Shown: piece after piece, positions 1 to 11,147 of the stretch
Position numbering within the stretch: the first letter of the stretch is position 1
How the letters are laid out: each line of letters starts with the position of its first letter
Source of the DNA: Paraburkholderia bryophila
GTDB taxonomy: Bacteria > Pseudomonadota > Gammaproteobacteria > Burkholderiales > Burkholderiaceae
Direction of reading: 5' to 3'
Length of the DNA: 64,000 nt
Assembly (NCBI RefSeq): GCF_013409255.1
Contig: NZ_JACCAS010000002.1
Coordinates: 1,860,001 to 1,924,000 of the forward strand
Program-made: the position numbers and the translations under genes
Notes under the pieces: model-generated
Database searches by the model: none
Seen by the model: only the letters and a program-made list of their open reading frames with translations
Told to the model about the DNA's origin: nothing

Positions 1-183
1 TCAAAATTGCACGGCACAACGGCCCGTGTGGTTAAGCTCGCCATTACCACCAAAGCAGTCACCAAAACGATTACCCCGAAAACGATCACGAAACGCTGAT
101 CGTCCGTCGTGCCCGCCCATCTTCCCCGCGCGGTCACTGCGGGCAAAGATGCGGGGAAGTTTCCATTCGAAGGGTATGAAGTC

Positions 184-1305
184 ATGAACGTAGGTCTCGT
201 AGGTTGGCGCGGTATGGTCGGCAGCGTCCTGATGCAACGTATGCAACAGGAAGGCGATTTCGACTTGATCGAACCGGTGTTTTTCAGCACCAGCAACGCG
301 GGCGGCAACGCGCCGTCGTTCGCCAAAAACGAGACCAAGCTCAAAGATGCGACAAGCATCGAAGACCTGAAGAAGTGCGAAGCGATCATCTCGTGCCAGG
401 GCGGCGACTACACGAACGAAGTGTTCCCGAAGCTGCGCGCGGCAGGTTGGAACGGCTACTGGATCGACGCGGCTTCGTCGCTGCGCATGAAGGACGACGC
501 GGTCATCATTCTCGATCCGGTCAACCTCGACGTGATCAAGAACGCGCTGGTTAAAGGCCAGAAGAATTTCATCGGCGGCAACTGCACGGTCAGCCTGATG
601 CTGATGGCGCTGGGCGGCCTGTTCCGCGAAAACCTCGTCGACTGGATGACGGCCATGACGTATCAGGCCGCTTCGGGCGCGGGCGCGCAAAACATGCGCG
701 AACTGCTGCAGCAAATGGGCACGCTGTACGGTGCCGCGAAAGAGGACCTGGCGGATCCGTCGTCGGCGATTCTGGATATCGACCGTCGCGTGTTGTCGGC
801 CATGAACAGCGATCGCATGCCGACCGACAACTTCGGCGTGCCGCTCGCCGGTTCGCTGATTCCGTGGATCGACAAGGATCTCGGCAACGGTATGTCGAAA
901 GAAGAGTGGAAGGGCGGCGCCGAAACCAACAAGATTCTCGGCAAGCCGGCCATGGGCACGCCGGGTTCGATCCCGGTAGACGGGCTGTGCGTGCGGATCG
1001 GTGCAATGCGCTGCCATTCGCAGGCGTTGACCATCAAGCTGAACAAAGACGTGCCGCTGGACGAAGTGAACAGCATCCTCGCGTCGGGCAACGACTGGGT
1101 CAAGGTCGTGCCGAACGAACGCGAAGCATCCATGCGCGATCTGTCCCCGGCGGTGGTTACGGGTACGCTGACGGTGCCGGTCGGCCGCGTGCGCAAGCTC
1201 GCCATGGGCGGCGAATATCTGTCGGCTTTCACGGTCGGCGATCAGTTGCTGTGGGGCGCGGCGGAACCGCTGCGTCGCATGCTTCGCATTGTGCTCGACA
1301 AGTAA
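184..1305 (+). CDS. asd: Aspartate-semialdehyde dehydrogenase
   Basis: Makes L-aspartate-4-semialdehyde from aspartyl phosphate with NADPH, the branch point to lysine, methionine and threonine; cytoplasmic. The 373-residue product starts [14 protein letters not shown], the usual N-terminal nucleotide-binding start of the enterobacterial-type enzyme, and has the active-site cysteine in GGNCTVS (Cys134). The open frame runs upstream to 109, but ATG at 184 gives the family's normal length and N-terminus. It is followed by a hairpin terminator and then fimV, the usual Burkholderia order. Identification is secure. Confidence 0.96.
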   Translation: MNVGLVGWRGMVGSVLMQRMQQEGDFDLIEPVFFSTSNAGGNAPSFAKNETKLKDATSIEDLKKCEAIISCQGGDYTNEVFPKLRAAGWNGYWIDAASSLRMKDDAVIILDPVNLDVIKNALVKGQKNFIGGNCTVSLMLMALGGLFRENLVDWMTAMTYQAASGAGAQNMRELLQQMGTLYGAAKEDLADPSSAILDIDRRVLSAMNSDRMPTDNFGVPLAGSLIPWIDKDLGNGMSKEEWKGGAETNKILGKPAMGTPGSIPVDGLCVRIGAMRCHSQALTIKLNKDVPLDEVNSILASGNDWVKVVPNEREASMRDLSPAVVTGTLTVPVGRVRKLAMGGEYLSAFTVGDQLLWGAAEPLRRMLRIVLDK

Positions 1306-1343
1306 AGTAAACTACGCGCTCACGACGCGTAGAAAACTCAAGA

Positions 1344-1370
1344 AGCGTCGCGCTTGCGCGGCGCTTTTTT
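1344..1370 (+). terminator. Rho-independent terminator after asd
   Basis: Self-complementary GC-rich arms at 1344-1353 and 1356-1365 (one G-U pair, inner pairs open to form the loop) run directly into six T residues. It lies 40 bases after the asd stop and separates asd from fimV. Confidence 0.75.
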
Positions 1371-1444
1371 CATTGTGTGCTCCGATTATCTTGTCTCTTT
1401 CCAACCGCAAAAAAGGGCTGCGCGCTGACGCGCCAGGGGTCCCG

Positions 1445-4111
1445 ATGAACCTTCGACTCTCATCCCTTCGGGCTATGTTCATTCATCAGGGCAACGGCCG
1501 CTTGTCGGCTACGGCGGCTGTGGCCGCAGTAGCCGCAGTCACGTTCGCGCTGGCTGGCGTCGGCATGAGCAGCGCGCTCGCCGCGCCTGGCGCTGCCGCA
1601 AGCGCGCCGGATGCCGCGTCCGTTTCGTATGCGAACGGCGGTCAATTCACGGTGAAGCCGGGCCAGTCGTTGAACGACGTGGCGATCGCCGTCACGCAGT
1701 CGCACGACCGGGCGACGCTCGCACGCGCGTCCCGCGCGTTGTTCGATGCGAACCCGAACGCGTTCATGAGTCACGATCCGAGCCGGATGCGCCTCGGGGC
1801 GGTGCTGACGGTGCCGGCGCTGGATGCGTCGGGGGTGTTGGCGGCTTCGGCGGCGGCGGTTACGGCTACGGTTTCGGGGGCTTCGGCTTCGGCTTCATCT
1901 TCGGCTTCGGCGGCTTCCGCTTCCGCGCCGGTTGGGACGATAGCTGCGACCACCGCGACAGGTGCGGCTGCTGCGACTGGCGCGGCAAGCGCTGTGGCGC
2001 AGGTCAATGCCGCAGCGGCGAGCGCGGCCAGTGCTGCGGCTCGCGCTGCGGCGCCGGCTACGCCGGCCGTGCCGGGGACCGCCAGCGCGGTCACAACGGC
2101 AGGCTCGGCGACGCCGGGTAGCGGCACCACGACGGCAGGCGGCGCGGTTGCGTCCGCGCCCGTGGCGGGCTCGCAGACGGCATCGCCGGCCAGCGGCGCG
2201 CATGAGTGGTCGGGGTCGATTCAGCCGTCGGCTAGCGAGTCCGCTGCGGGCGCCTCCGCGTCTGCGGCCGGTAGCGCGGCGACGGCTGCGCAGGCGGCGT
2301 CGCAGCCGCGTGCGCAGGTGTCCAGCTTGCAGCAACTGCTCGCGTTGAAAAATCGCGTGCTGATGGAATTGCAGAAGCACGGCATCGGCGGCTCTCCGGC
2401 CGCGACGCGTGCCGCTTCGACGGGCGCTGCGGTGCCGGTGGGTGCGTCGTCGGCGACGGCCGCTGCGTCGGGGCATGGCGGCGCGGTGACCTCCGTGTCG
2501 AATGACGGCGGTATTTCGCAGGTCGGCTTGAGCATTGCGGCGGCGGTCGGTGCAGCGCTGGTGGTCTTGCTGGCGGCTTTGCGCATGCGTCGACGTAAGC
2601 GCGATGCGAACGCGACGGCCGAGGTCAGCGCAGCGGATGGCGACGCCGTGGCGTCGGCGCAAGCTAATGATCCGCACGACGTTGCGTCGGCACGCGAGCA
2701 GGCTTCGGTGCGAGATACGTCTGACGATAGCGCCGACGTGTCGGTGTCGCATGCGGCCGCATTGGCCGCCGCTGAACATGAAGCGGCGGAAGGCGCGGCG
2801 GCTGCGCGCGAGCAGGCTGAACGCGAGGCTGCGGAACGTGAGGCGGAGATTCGCCAGGCGGCGGCGCGCGAAGCGGAGCACAAGGCAGCGGAAAGTGCTG
2901 CCGCGGAACGGACAGCAGAGGAGCACGCTGAGTCGGAGCGCGTGGCGAAGGAACAGGCAGACGCGGAGAGTGCTGCAGCGGAACAAGTCGCAGCGGAAGA
3001 GCGCGAGGCATCAGAGCGCACAGCGGCGGAACGCGCAGCATCAGAACAAGCCGCTGCCGAGCGCGCGGCAGCGGAACACGCGGCAGCAGAACACGAGCAT
3101 TTCGCCAGCGCAACCACTGCCGCAAGCCTCGCCGCCGCAGCCGAACTCGGCGCCGAAGCTTTGCCGCTGACCCCACTCGAACCGGTCGACGAATCCTTCC
3201 AGCACGAGCCGCCCGCCCACCGTCTGCAATGGGATGACGAACCCGCGCCGAGCGCACCGGCCGCTTCGCAAACGGCATCGGCCGAACTCCAAAGCCCGCT
3301 GAACGTCCCGCCGCCGGCCATCGATTTCACCCAGCAACCCGCCGAGCCGCGCGATACGCCGACGCCATTCGGCCAGCCTTACGCCGACGCATCGGCGCAT
3401 CCGCTCCCCGACACAACGTTGCCCCCCGTGCCGCTGACGCATCTGGATCCGGCACACGACGAAGCGACCTATCAACCGTCCTACGAGCTGCATCAGCCGA
3501 CCCATGCCGCAACGCCTGACGGCGCATCAACCTTCTCAGAACCAACACCGTTGTCGCAAGCGCAGCACACCCTCACCGCACCGACCGAATTCCCGCGCGA
3601 CGCCGTCGACGCCTTCAGCGCTCTCGACATGCCGCTCCCGCCGCGGATCGAATCGCCGTTCGAGGGCCTGCATGCTCCCGCGTCATTGACCACGCAGCCG
3701 GTTGCATCGCCGGAAACGACCGCGCAGCAAGCCCTCGCGCCGCACGACCCCGACGACGTCCCGCATATCGCCGATGAAATCACCGCCGGCACCGCGGGGC
3801 ATGCCGCCGTCGCGGGCCTTGGCGCGAAGGGTTTCGGCGCGATGGGCGGCTTGGGCGCCGCAGGCTTCGGTGCGCTGAAGCTCGACTTCGACCTCGAGTT
3901 GCCGCCGAGCCCGGCCCAGCCGTTGCCGGCATTTACGCCGGCGGATCTCACCCGAATCGCGCGAAACAAGCTCGATCTGGCCGCCGAGTACATCGACCTC
4001 GGCGATCTGTCCGGTGCTCGCTCGCTGATCAACGAAGTGATCGAAGCGAACGATCCCACCACGCGCACCGAGGCCCGCGCGTTGCTGTCGACGCTCGCGC
4101 CGTTGTCGTGA
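1445..4111 (+). CDS. fimV: FimV-like LysM/TPR inner-membrane protein
   Basis: An 888-residue protein with FimV architecture: an N-terminal hydrophobic export segment, a LysM-type peptidoglycan-binding domain at about residues 67-125, a long Ala/Ser-rich linker, one membrane span at about 360-382 followed by RMRRRKR, a very Ala/Glu-rich, probably helical stretch, and a short C-terminal TPR-like FimV motif ([15 protein letters not shown]). FimV family proteins anchor polar assembly of type IV pili and type II secretion. ATG 1445 is chosen because the frame upstream (to 1289) crosses the asd terminator. The linker is low complexity and should evolve fast. The stop overlaps the truA start (GTGA), so the two are probably translationally coupled. 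Confidence 0.85.
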   Translation: MNLRLSSLRAMFIHQGNGRLSATAAVAAVAAVTFALAGVGMSSALAAPGAAASAPDAASVSYANGGQFTVKPGQSLNDVAIAVTQSHDRATLARASRALFDANPNAFMSHDPSRMRLGAVLTVPALDASGVLAASAAAVTATVSGASASASSSASAASASAPVGTIAATTATGAAAATGAASAVAQVNAAAASAASAAARAAAPATPAVPGTASAVTTAGSATPGSGTTTAGGAVASAPVAGSQTASPASGAHEWSGSIQPSASESAAGASASAAGSAATAAQAASQPRAQVSSLQQLLALKNRVLMELQKHGIGGSPAATRAASTGAAVPVGASSATAAASGHGGAVTSVSNDGGISQVGLSIAAAVGAALVVLLAALRMRRRKRDANATAEVSAADGDAVASAQANDPHDVASAREQASVRDTSDDSADVSVSHAAALAAAEHEAAEGAAAAREQAEREAAEREAEIRQAAAREAEHKAAESAAAERTAEEHAESERVAKEQADAESAAAEQVAAEEREASERTAAERAASEQAAAERAAAEHAAAEHEHFASATTAASLAAAAELGAEALPLTPLEPVDESFQHEPPAHRLQWDDEPAPSAPAASQTASAELQSPLNVPPPAIDFTQQPAEPRDTPTPFGQPYADASAHPLPDTTLPPVPLTHLDPAHDEATYQPSYELHQPTHAATPDGASTFSEPTPLSQAQHTLTAPTEFPRDAVDAFSALDMPLPPRIESPFEGLHAPASLTTQPVASPETTAQQALAPHDPDDVPHIADEITAGTAGHAAVAGLGAKGFGAMGGLGAAGFGALKLDFDLELPPSPAQPLPAFTPADLTRIARNKLDLAAEYIDLGDLSGARSLINEVIEANDPTTRTEARALLSTLAPLS

Positions 4112-4920
4112 AGCGGATTGCGTTAGGGGTTCAGTACGACGGTTCGGCGTTTTGCGGCTGGCAGTCGCAACCGCACGGCAATACCGTGCAGGACGAGCTC
4201 GAACGGGCATTGAGCGAATTCGCGCGGACGCCCGTGCGTATTACCGTCGCGGGCCGCACGGATACGGGCGTGCATGGGCTCGGCCAGGTCGCGCATTTCG
4301 ACACCGAACTCGACCGCACGGACAGTTCATGGGTGCGCGGCACGAATGCGTTCTTGCCGAAAACGATCTCGGTCCAGTGGGCCAAGCCGATGCCGGACGA
4401 GTTTCACGCACGTTTTGCCGCGTTCGAACGGACCTATCACTACGTGCTTTACGTCCATCCGGTGCGTTCGCCGATGCTGGCGGCGCGCGTCGGCTGGGTT
4501 CACACGCCGCTCGACGTCGACGCCATGCGTGCCGGCGCCGCGCATCTGATCGGCGAGCACGATTTTTCGGCGTTCCGTTCGTCGCAATGTCAGGCGAAAA
4601 CACCGGTCAAGCACCTGTATCAGATCGACATCCGGCAGCAGGGCGATTTCGTCCACTTCCGCTTCCGGGCCAACGCGTTCCTGCATCACATGGTGCGTAA
4701 CCTGATGGGTTGCCTCGTATATATCGGCCGTGGCCGTCATCCGGCCGAATGGATGGCCGAGGTGCTGGCAAGCCGCGACCGCGACGTTGCCGCGCCGACC
4801 TTCATGCCGGACGGCTTGTATCTGGCGCAGGTGGGCTATCCTGAGCAGTACGCGGTGCCCGCGCCGCACACCGGCAGCGTGCCGTGGAGTACCGTATGGA
4901 CCGAGCAAACGGAATCATGA
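4108..4920 (+). CDS. truA: tRNA pseudouridine(38-40) synthase
   Basis: Isomerises uridines 38-40 of the tRNA anticodon arm. The product has the TruA signature [13 protein letters not shown], which contains the catalytic aspartate, preceded by [10 protein letters not shown] and followed by the [13 protein letters not shown] motif. Length 270 is normal. The GTG start overlaps the fimV stop by four bases, and the stop overlaps the trpF ATG in ATGA. Confidence 0.95.
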   Translation: MKRIALGVQYDGSAFCGWQSQPHGNTVQDELERALSEFARTPVRITVAGRTDTGVHGLGQVAHFDTELDRTDSSWVRGTNAFLPKTISVQWAKPMPDEFHARFAAFERTYHYVLYVHPVRSPMLAARVGWVHTPLDVDAMRAGAAHLIGEHDFSAFRSSQCQAKTPVKHLYQIDIRQQGDFVHFRFRANAFLHHMVRNLMGCLVYIGRGRHPAEWMAEVLASRDRDVAAPTFMPDGLYLAQVGYPEQYAVPAPHTGSVPWSTVWTEQTES

Positions 4921-5630
4921 ACAGCACCGAAAACCTCGCAACCGAAGCCCAAGCCGGCGCGCAGCAAACCGCCGCGCCGCATCGCACTCGCATCAAGCTG
5001 TGCGGCCTGTCGAAACCGGAAGACGTGAGCCACGCGATCGACCTCGGCGCCGACGCGATCGGCCTCGTGTTTTATCCGCCGAGCCCGCGCTCGGTGAGCA
5101 TTGCGCAAGCGGTCGAGCTGGTGCACGACGTGCCGCCGTTCGTGTCGGTCGTGGGTCTGTTCGTCAACCCCACGCCGGACTGGATCCGCGAGGTCGTCAG
5201 CAACGTCGGCCTGACGCTGCTGCAGTTCCACGGCGACGAGACCGCGGCGCAGTCCGAAACGCTCGCCGGGGTTGCGGGTTTGCCTTGGTTGCGCGCGCTG
5301 CGAGTTGCAGCCGATACTCAACCGGCTGATTTGGTAAAATCGGCTCTTAACTATTCAGCAGCCAGCGGCCTTCTGTTCGACACTCATGTCGAAGGCTATG
5401 GCGGCGGCGGGAAGGTTTTCGATTGGTCACTTATTCCAGCAGAGCTCGCGCGTCGGGCCGTTTTGAGTGGTGGGTTGAACGCGCAAAACGTCAGTGATGC
5501 GATCCATCGCGTGCGCCCGTACGCGGTCGATGTCTCGAGCGGCATCGAAGTCGCGGGCGCCCGGGGCGTGAAAGATCACGCCCGGATGGCGGCATTCGTC
5601 CGCGCCGTGCGCGCGGCGGACGCCGAATGA
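4917..5630 (+). CDS. trpF: Phosphoribosylanthranilate isomerase
   Basis: Third step of tryptophan synthesis: Amadori rearrangement of phosphoribosylanthranilate. A (beta/alpha)8 enzyme of 237 residues with the general-base cysteine in [12 protein letters not shown] and the general-acid aspartate in [15 protein letters not shown] 4917 sits in an ATGA overlap with truA; the upstream in-frame extension lies inside truA. The N-terminal 25 residues are polar and probably disordered. trpB follows 60 bases later. Confidence 0.95.
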   Translation: MNSTENLATEAQAGAQQTAAPHRTRIKLCGLSKPEDVSHAIDLGADAIGLVFYPPSPRSVSIAQAVELVHDVPPFVSVVGLFVNPTPDWIREVVSNVGLTLLQFHGDETAAQSETLAGVAGLPWLRALRVAADTQPADLVKSALNYSAASGLLFDTHVEGYGGGGKVFDWSLIPAELARRAVLSGGLNAQNVSDAIHRVRPYAVDVSSGIEVAGARGVKDHARMAAFVRAVRAADAE

Positions 5631-5690
5631 TTCCGGCCACGCGGTTTTCTCTTACGAAAATCGCGGGCCACACTGAGAAGAGTGATCACC

Positions 5691-6884
5691 ATGTATAACT
5701 TGCCAGACGAAAGAGGCCATTTCGGCCAATATGGCGGCGTGTTTGTCGCTGAAACGCTGGTCCACGCGCTTAACGAGCTGCGTGAGGCGTACGAAAAATA
5801 TCAAAAAGACCCGGAATTCGTCGCGGAGTACGAGCGCGAATTGAAGTATTTCGTCGGTCGTCCGTCGCCGATTTATCACGCGAAGCGCTGGAGCGAAATG
5901 CTCGGCGGCGCGCAGGTTTTCCTCAAGCGTGAAGACCTGAATCACACGGGCGCGCACAAGATCAACAACGTGATCGGCCAGGCGCTGCTCGCCAAGCGCA
6001 TGGGCAAACCGCGCGTGATCGCCGAAACCGGCGCCGGTCAGCACGGCGTGGCAACGGCAACCATCGCGGCGCGCTTCGGCATGGAGTGCGTGGTCTACAT
6101 GGGCGAGGAAGACGTGCGCCGCCAGGCCGCCAACGTCTACCGCATGAAGCTGCTCGGCGCGACGGTCGTGCCGGTCACATCCGGCTCACGTACGTTGAAA
6201 GACGCGCTGAACGAAGCCATGCGCGACTGGGTTACCAACGTCGAAAACACGTTCTACATTATCGGCACGGTCGCGGGTCCGCATCCTTACCCGATGATGG
6301 TGCGCGACTTCCAGCGCGTGATCGGCGACGAGTGCAAGGTGCAAATGCCCGAGCTGGTCGGTCGTCAGCCGGATGCGGTGATCGCGTGCATTGGCGGCGG
6401 TTCGAACGCAATGGGTATCTTTTACCCGTACATTGACGACACATCGGTGCAGTTGATCGGTGTCGAAGCAGCTGGCGACGGGCTCGAATCCGGTCGTCAC
6501 GCGGCTTCGCTGATCGCCGGCAGCCCCGGCGTTCTGCACGGCAATCGTACCTACCTGCTGCAGGACGAAAACGGTCAGATTATCGAGACGCATTCGATCT
6601 CGGCCGGCCTCGACTACCCGGGCGTCGGTCCCGAGCATGCGTGGCTAAAAGACAGCAATCGCGCGCAATACGTCAGCATCACCGACGAAGAAGCGCTGAA
6701 AGCGTTCCACGATTGCTGTCGCATCGAAGGCATCATTCCGGCGTTGGAGTCCAGTCATGCACTGGCCTACGCCGCGAAGCTCGCGCCGACGCTGCCGAAG
6801 GACAAAGTCCTTCTGGTCAACCTGTCGGGCCGTGGCGACAAGGACATGCATACGGTCGCCGAGCGATCGGGCATTCAGTTCTGA
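5691..6884 (+). CDS. trpB: Tryptophan synthase beta chain
   Basis: PLP enzyme that condenses indole with serine in the TrpA2B2 complex. The 397-residue product has the PLP lysine in [14 protein letters not shown] and the phosphate-binding GGGSNAMG loop. The start [16 protein letters not shown] matches the family; the GTG nine bases upstream is less likely. The partner trpA lies one gene downstream, past an inserted DNA methyltransferase gene. Confidence 0.97.
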   Translation: MYNLPDERGHFGQYGGVFVAETLVHALNELREAYEKYQKDPEFVAEYERELKYFVGRPSPIYHAKRWSEMLGGAQVFLKREDLNHTGAHKINNVIGQALLAKRMGKPRVIAETGAGQHGVATATIAARFGMECVVYMGEEDVRRQAANVYRMKLLGATVVPVTSGSRTLKDALNEAMRDWVTNVENTFYIIGTVAGPHPYPMMVRDFQRVIGDECKVQMPELVGRQPDAVIACIGGGSNAMGIFYPYIDDTSVQLIGVEAAGDGLESGRHAASLIAGSPGVLHGNRTYLLQDENGQIIETHSISAGLDYPGVGPEHAWLKDSNRAQYVSITDEEALKAFHDCCRIEGIIPALESSHALAYAAKLAPTLPKDKVLLVNLSGRGDKDMHTVAERSGIQF

Positions 6885-6895
6885 GCGCCGCGACG

Positions 6896-7810
6896 ATGCG
6901 TGACGAGTTCGACGAGCCGCAGCCGGCGATTGAAACCCTTGATCCGGTCGCCAAAGTAGCGGCCGCCGCGGCACCTGAAGCTTTACTGCCGCAGGTGCCG
7001 GCCGGCATCCAGCTGTTGAACCGCGATTTTCTGACCGATGTGGCGAACATTCCCAACGGGTCGATCGACCTGATCGTGTGCGATCCGCCTTATGGGCTCG
7101 GCAAAGATTATGGCAACGACTCCGACAAGCGGACCGGCGAGGATTTTCTCGCCTGGACGCGTAGCTGGCTTGAGCTGGCTGTTCCCAAGCTCAAGCCGTC
7201 GGGGTCGCTGTATATCTTCTGCACGTGGCAGTACTCACCGGAAATCTTCAGCTTCCTGAAGACAAAACTCACGATGATCAACGAAATCATCTGGGACCGG
7301 CGCGTACCGAGCATGGGCGGCACCGTGCGCCGTTTTACTTCGGTGCACGACAACATCGGTTTTTTCGCGGTGTCGAAGGATTACTTCTTCGATCTCGATC
7401 CCGTCCGCATCCCGTACGATGAAGTCACGAAGAAGGCGCGTTCGCGTAAATTGTTCGAAGGCAGTAAGTGGCTGGAGGTTGGCTATAATCCGAAGGATGT
7501 CTGGTCGGTGTCGCGACTGCATCGGCAACATGCCGAACGCGTCGCGCATCCCACCCAGAAACCTCTGGAAATTGTCGAGCGAATGGTGCTGGCAAGTTGT
7601 CCGAAGGGCGGGCGCGTGCTCGACCCGTTCATGGGCAGCGGCACCACCGCAGTCGCTTGCGCCCGACAGCAGCGCGAATTCGTCGGCTATGAGATCAATG
7701 AAAGTTACTGTGCGATAGCGCGTGAACGCGTCAGCATCGCTGCGAATCCTGTGCCTGTGAAGGCGCGACCGGTTAAGGCCAAGGCTAAACGGCAGACCGA
7801 AACGCAGTGA
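6896..7810 (+). CDS. Orphan DNA methyltransferase (N6-adenine type, beta class)
   Basis: A 304-residue DNA methyltransferase. The catalytic motif DPPY is at residues 63-66 and the AdoMet-binding DPFMGSGTT at 243-251; this order (IV before I) defines the beta class, and DPPY favours amino-group (N6A or N4C) methylation. HPTQKP at 219-224 is typical of the family. The C-terminus is a basic Ala/Lys/Pro tail. No restriction gene is nearby. ATG 6896 is 12 bases after the trpB stop, so it is probably co-transcribed with trpB and trpA. From memory, B. cenocepacia has a methyltransferase in the same position acting at GTWWAC; I could not check this. Confidence 0.88.
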   Translation: MRDEFDEPQPAIETLDPVAKVAAAAAPEALLPQVPAGIQLLNRDFLTDVANIPNGSIDLIVCDPPYGLGKDYGNDSDKRTGEDFLAWTRSWLELAVPKLKPSGSLYIFCTWQYSPEIFSFLKTKLTMINEIIWDRRVPSMGGTVRRFTSVHDNIGFFAVSKDYFFDLDPVRIPYDEVTKKARSRKLFEGSKWLEVGYNPKDVWSVSRLHRQHAERVAHPTQKPLEIVERMVLASCPKGGRVLDPFMGSGTTAVACARQQREFVGYEINESYCAIARERVSIAANPVPVKARPVKAKAKRQTETQ

Positions 7811-7879
7811 GCCGCAGTGTGTGTCACGCAGCACGCGCCGCGTAAGCCGCGCGCAGTTGCTTAAATTCGAGAAATTTCC

Positions 7880-8692
7880 ATGTCCCGTATCAAGAACACG
7901 TTTGCCGCGTTGTCTGCTCAAGGTAAGAAAGGCCTGATTCCTTTCATGACGGCCGGCGACCCGGACCCGGCCCGCACGGTCGAATTCATGCACGCGCTCG
8001 CTGCCGGCGGCGCGGATGTGATCGAACTCGGTGTGCCGTTTTCCGACCCGATGGCCGACGGCCCCGTGATCCAGCAATCGTCTGAGCGCGCGTTGGCGCA
8101 TGGCGTGTCGCTGCGTCACGTGATCGCGGACGTCAAGCGCTTCCGCGAAACCGACAACAAGACGCCCGTCGTGCTGATGGGCTACGCCAATCCGATCGAA
8201 CGCATGGGTATCGACGCGTTCGCGAAAGCCGCGCAGGAAGCCGGCGTGGACGGCGTGCTGGTGGTCGATTACCCGCCGGAAGAGTGCGCTAACTTCGCTG
8301 AAAAGATGCGATCCGCCGACATCGACCCGATCTTTTTGCTGGCGCCCACGTCCACGGACGAGCGCATCGCGGAAGTCGGCAAAATTGCCAGCGGCTACGT
8401 CTATTATGTGTCGTTGAAAGGGGTGACCGGCTCCGCGAATCTGGACGTTTCCAGCATCGCGGGTAAAATCCCGGCCATCAAGTCGCGCGTACCCCTGCCG
8501 GTGGGCGTCGGTTTTGGCATCCGCGACGCGCAAACCGCGCGTTCGGTGGCCGAAGTGTCCGATGCCGTCGTGATCGGCAGTCGTATCGTGCAATTGCTCG
8601 AACAGGCGCCGCCGGAGACCGCGGCTGAAACGCTCACGCGTTTCATCGCCGAAGTGCGCGAGGCGCTAGATAGCGTCGCGACTGCCCGATAA
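7880..8692 (+). CDS. trpA: Tryptophan synthase alpha chain
   Basis: Cleaves indole-3-glycerol phosphate to indole and glyceraldehyde-3-phosphate and channels indole to TrpB. The 270-residue (beta/alpha)8 product has the catalytic glutamate in [16 protein letters not shown], with the second catalytic aspartate in the same stretch, and the phosphate-binding GFGIRDA. It lies 69 bases after the methyltransferase gene and 80 before accD. Confidence 0.97.
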   Translation: MSRIKNTFAALSAQGKKGLIPFMTAGDPDPARTVEFMHALAAGGADVIELGVPFSDPMADGPVIQQSSERALAHGVSLRHVIADVKRFRETDNKTPVVLMGYANPIERMGIDAFAKAAQEAGVDGVLVVDYPPEECANFAEKMRSADIDPIFLLAPTSTDERIAEVGKIASGYVYYVSLKGVTGSANLDVSSIAGKIPAIKSRVPLPVGVGFGIRDAQTARSVAEVSDAVVIGSRIVQLLEQAPPETAAETLTRFIAEVREALDSVATAR

Positions 8693-8772
8693 CAGTTATT
8701 TTTGTCGTCTGTAATGTGAGCGGCGGGTTTATCCCGCCGTTTGCGCAACCGCCGACCCCAGAAGGATTCAAT

Positions 8773-9645
8773 ATGAGCTGGCTCGATAAGCTGCTGCCGC
8801 CGAAAATCAAACAAACCGACCCGAAGAACCGCAAGGGGATTCCGGAAGGCCTGTGGATCAAGTGCCCGTCGTGCGAAGCCGTGCTGTACCGCAACGACGT
8901 CGAGGCCAATCTGCACGTTTGCCCGAAGTGCGACCATCACATGCGCATCGGCGCGCGTGAGCGGCTCGACGGCCTGCTCGATCCGGAAGGCCGCTACGAA
9001 ATCGGCCAGGAAATCGTCCCGGTCGACGCGTTGAAGTTCAAGGATAGCCGCAAGTACCCGGATCGCCTGAAAGAGGCGATGGACGACACCGACGAAACCG
9101 ACGCCATGGTCGTGATGGGCGGCGCGATCCATACGCTGCCGGTGGTCGTGGCCTGCTTCGAGTTCTCGTTCATGGGCGGCTCGATGGGTTCGGTGGTCGG
9201 CGAGCGCTTTGCGCGCGGCGCACAGAACGCGCTCGAACAGAAAGTGCCGTTTATCTGCTTCACCGCTTCCGGCGGCGCGCGCATGCAGGAAAGCCTGCTG
9301 TCGCTGATGCAAATGGCGAAGACCACGGCCATGCTGACCCGGCTGGCCGAAGCCAAGCTGCCGTTCATTTCCGTGCTGACCGATCCGACCATGGGCGGCG
9401 TGTCGGCGAGTTTCGCGTTCCTCGGCGACGTGGTGATCGCCGAGCCGAAGGCGCTGATCGGCTTTGCCGGCCCGCGCGTGATCGAACAGACGGTGCGCGA
9501 AAAGCTGCCGGAAGGCTTCCAGCGCGCGGAGTTCCTGCTGACGAAGGGCGCGGTGGACATGATCATCGATCGTCGCAAGCTGCGTGAGGAAATCGCTCAG
9601 TTGATGGCGCTGTTGAGCCACCAGCCGGCGGATGCCGTCGCGTAA
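8773..9645 (+). CDS. accD: Acetyl-CoA carboxylase carboxyltransferase beta subunit
   Basis: With AccA, moves the carboxyl from biotin on AccB to acetyl-CoA, making malonyl-CoA for fatty acids. 290 residues, start [12 protein letters not shown] four-cysteine zinc ribbon (Cys31, 34, 50, 53) is followed by the crotonase-like carboxyltransferase fold with SGGARMQES and [14 protein letters not shown] 8773 is preceded by AAGGA. The frame extends upstream but the family starts here. Confidence 0.96.
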   Translation: MSWLDKLLPPKIKQTDPKNRKGIPEGLWIKCPSCEAVLYRNDVEANLHVCPKCDHHMRIGARERLDGLLDPEGRYEIGQEIVPVDALKFKDSRKYPDRLKEAMDDTDETDAMVVMGGAIHTLPVVVACFEFSFMGGSMGSVVGERFARGAQNALEQKVPFICFTASGGARMQESLLSLMQMAKTTAMLTRLAEAKLPFISVLTDPTMGGVSASFAFLGDVVIAEPKALIGFAGPRVIEQTVREKLPEGFQRAEFLLTKGAVDMIIDRRKLREEIAQLMALLSHQPADAVA

Positions 9646-9717
9646 GCCGACGTTAAGCAGCAGACAGCCCGCGCGCCGCTGAGCGCTGACGGCCGTCAAA
9701 AAAGCAGGCAAAAATAG

Positions 9718-9747
9718 CGCGCCGCGTGAGTGATCAAGCGGCGCGTT
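9718..9747 (+). terminator. Possible terminator between accD and folC
   Basis: Perfect 8-base GC arms at 9718-9725 and 9738-9745 are followed by a mixed T-containing stretch. The T-run is weak, so termination may be partial. Confidence 0.4.
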
Positions 9748-9807
9748 GTCATTTCCAGGATAATCACGGCGCACCACCGCCTAACCGATTCACTCGCGAT
9801 TCATTCG

Positions 9808-11118
9808 ATGACGACATTCCCCACCCTCGACGCGTGGCTCACGCACCTTGAATCCGCGCATCCGGTCGGCATCGACATGGGTTTAGGCCGCATCTCGCAG
9901 GTACGCGACGCGATGCAGTTGTCGTTTGCGTGCCCGATCATCACGGTCGGCGGCACGAACGGCAAGGGCTCCACGTGCGCGATTCTCGAATCGATTCTGC
10001 TGCGCGCTGGCTTTACGGTGGGCTGCCACACGTCGCCGCATCTGCTGACGTTCAACGAACGCGCGCGCGTGAACGGCGAAATGGCGACCGACGCCGAACT
10101 GCTGACGCACTTCGAAGCCGTCGAAACCGCGCGCCTGAGTCTCGCCGAGTCCGTCACGCTGACCTACTTCGAATTCACGACGCTGGCGATCATGAGCCTG
10201 TTCGCGTCGCGCGGCTTCGACGCGGTGATCTTCGAAGTCGGCCTGGGCGGCCGTCTCGACGCGGTCAATATTCTTGATACCGACTGCGCAATCATTACCA
10301 GCATCGACATTGATCACACGGAATATCTCGGCGATACGCGCGAGAAGATCGGCTTCGAAAAGGCTGGTATTTTCCGTCCGGGCAAGCCGGCAATTTGCGC
10401 CGACCCGGTGCCGCCGCAGTCGCTGATCGATCATGCTGAGAAGATCGGCGCGGAACTGTGGCTCTTCGGTCGCGATTTCCGCTACGAAGGGCAGGCGGGC
10501 AGCGAGCGTCAGCAGTGGAGTTACGTCGGTCCGACCATGCGGCGTTCGTCGCTCGCCTATCCGGCGTTGCGCGGCGCGAACCAGTTGATCAATACGTCGG
10601 CGGCGCTGGCTGGACTCGAAGCACTGCGTGACCGTTTGCCGGTGTCGGCCCAGGACATCCGCCTGGGCCTCGCCAACGTCGAGCTGCCGGGCCGTTTCCA
10701 GGTGTTGCCCGGCAAGCCGGCTATCGTGCTGGACGTCGGCCACAACCCGCACGCGGCCGCCGTGCTGACGCAGAACCTCGGCAACATGGGTTTTTTCCCG
10801 TACACGTACGCGGTATTCGGTGCGATGCGCGACAAGGATATCGCCGGCGTATTGGCGCATCTGAAGGGCGAAATCGACCATTGGTGCGTGACCGATTTGC
10901 CGCTCGCGCGGGCCGCTACGGCTGAACAGCTCGAAGCGGCGCTACGCGAGCAGGGCGTGGACGAAGCCGCCGACAGCAGCGTCACGCGCTACGCCACACC
11001 AGCCGATGCGTACCAAGACGCGCTAAAACGGGCGTCAGAGAATGATAGAATCGTGGTTTTCGGCAGTTTCTATACGGTAGCCGGCGTGATGGCCTACCGT
11101 AAATCGCAGCAACACTGA
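9808..11118 (+). CDS. folC: Bifunctional folylpolyglutamate/dihydrofolate synthase
   Basis: Adds glutamate to dihydropteroate and to folates, using ATP; Mur-ligase family. The 436-residue product carries the P-loop GGTNGKGSTCAI, the SPHLLTFNERARVNG substrate loop, and the C-terminal domain with DVGHNPHAA. ATG 9808 is preferred over an upstream frame opening at 9730, which would add a non-conserved leader. The SPOR protein gene follows by 29 bases; accD-folC-SPOR-cvpA-purF is a common betaproteobacterial order. Confidence 0.95.
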   Translation: MTTFPTLDAWLTHLESAHPVGIDMGLGRISQVRDAMQLSFACPIITVGGTNGKGSTCAILESILLRAGFTVGCHTSPHLLTFNERARVNGEMATDAELLTHFEAVETARLSLAESVTLTYFEFTTLAIMSLFASRGFDAVIFEVGLGGRLDAVNILDTDCAIITSIDIDHTEYLGDTREKIGFEKAGIFRPGKPAICADPVPPQSLIDHAEKIGAELWLFGRDFRYEGQAGSERQQWSYVGPTMRRSSLAYPALRGANQLINTSAALAGLEALRDRLPVSAQDIRLGLANVELPGRFQVLPGKPAIVLDVGHNPHAAAVLTQNLGNMGFFPYTYAVFGAMRDKDIAGVLAHLKGEIDHWCVTDLPLARAATAEQLEAALREQGVDEAADSSVTRYATPADAYQDALKRASENDRIVVFGSFYTVAGVMAYRKSQQH

Positions 11119-11147
11119 ACGGGCGCCAGGCTCGAACCAAGCGATTC

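Noticed and set aside
1..183. Possible end of an upstream gene at the left edge
   Set aside because: No frame in the first 183 bases shows a recognisable C-terminus; treated as the upstream region of asd.
1800..3110. Repetitive Ala/Glu codons in fimV as a possible repeat array
   Set aside because: Degenerate low-complexity coding sequence; no constant repeats or spacers, so neither CRISPR nor a satellite.
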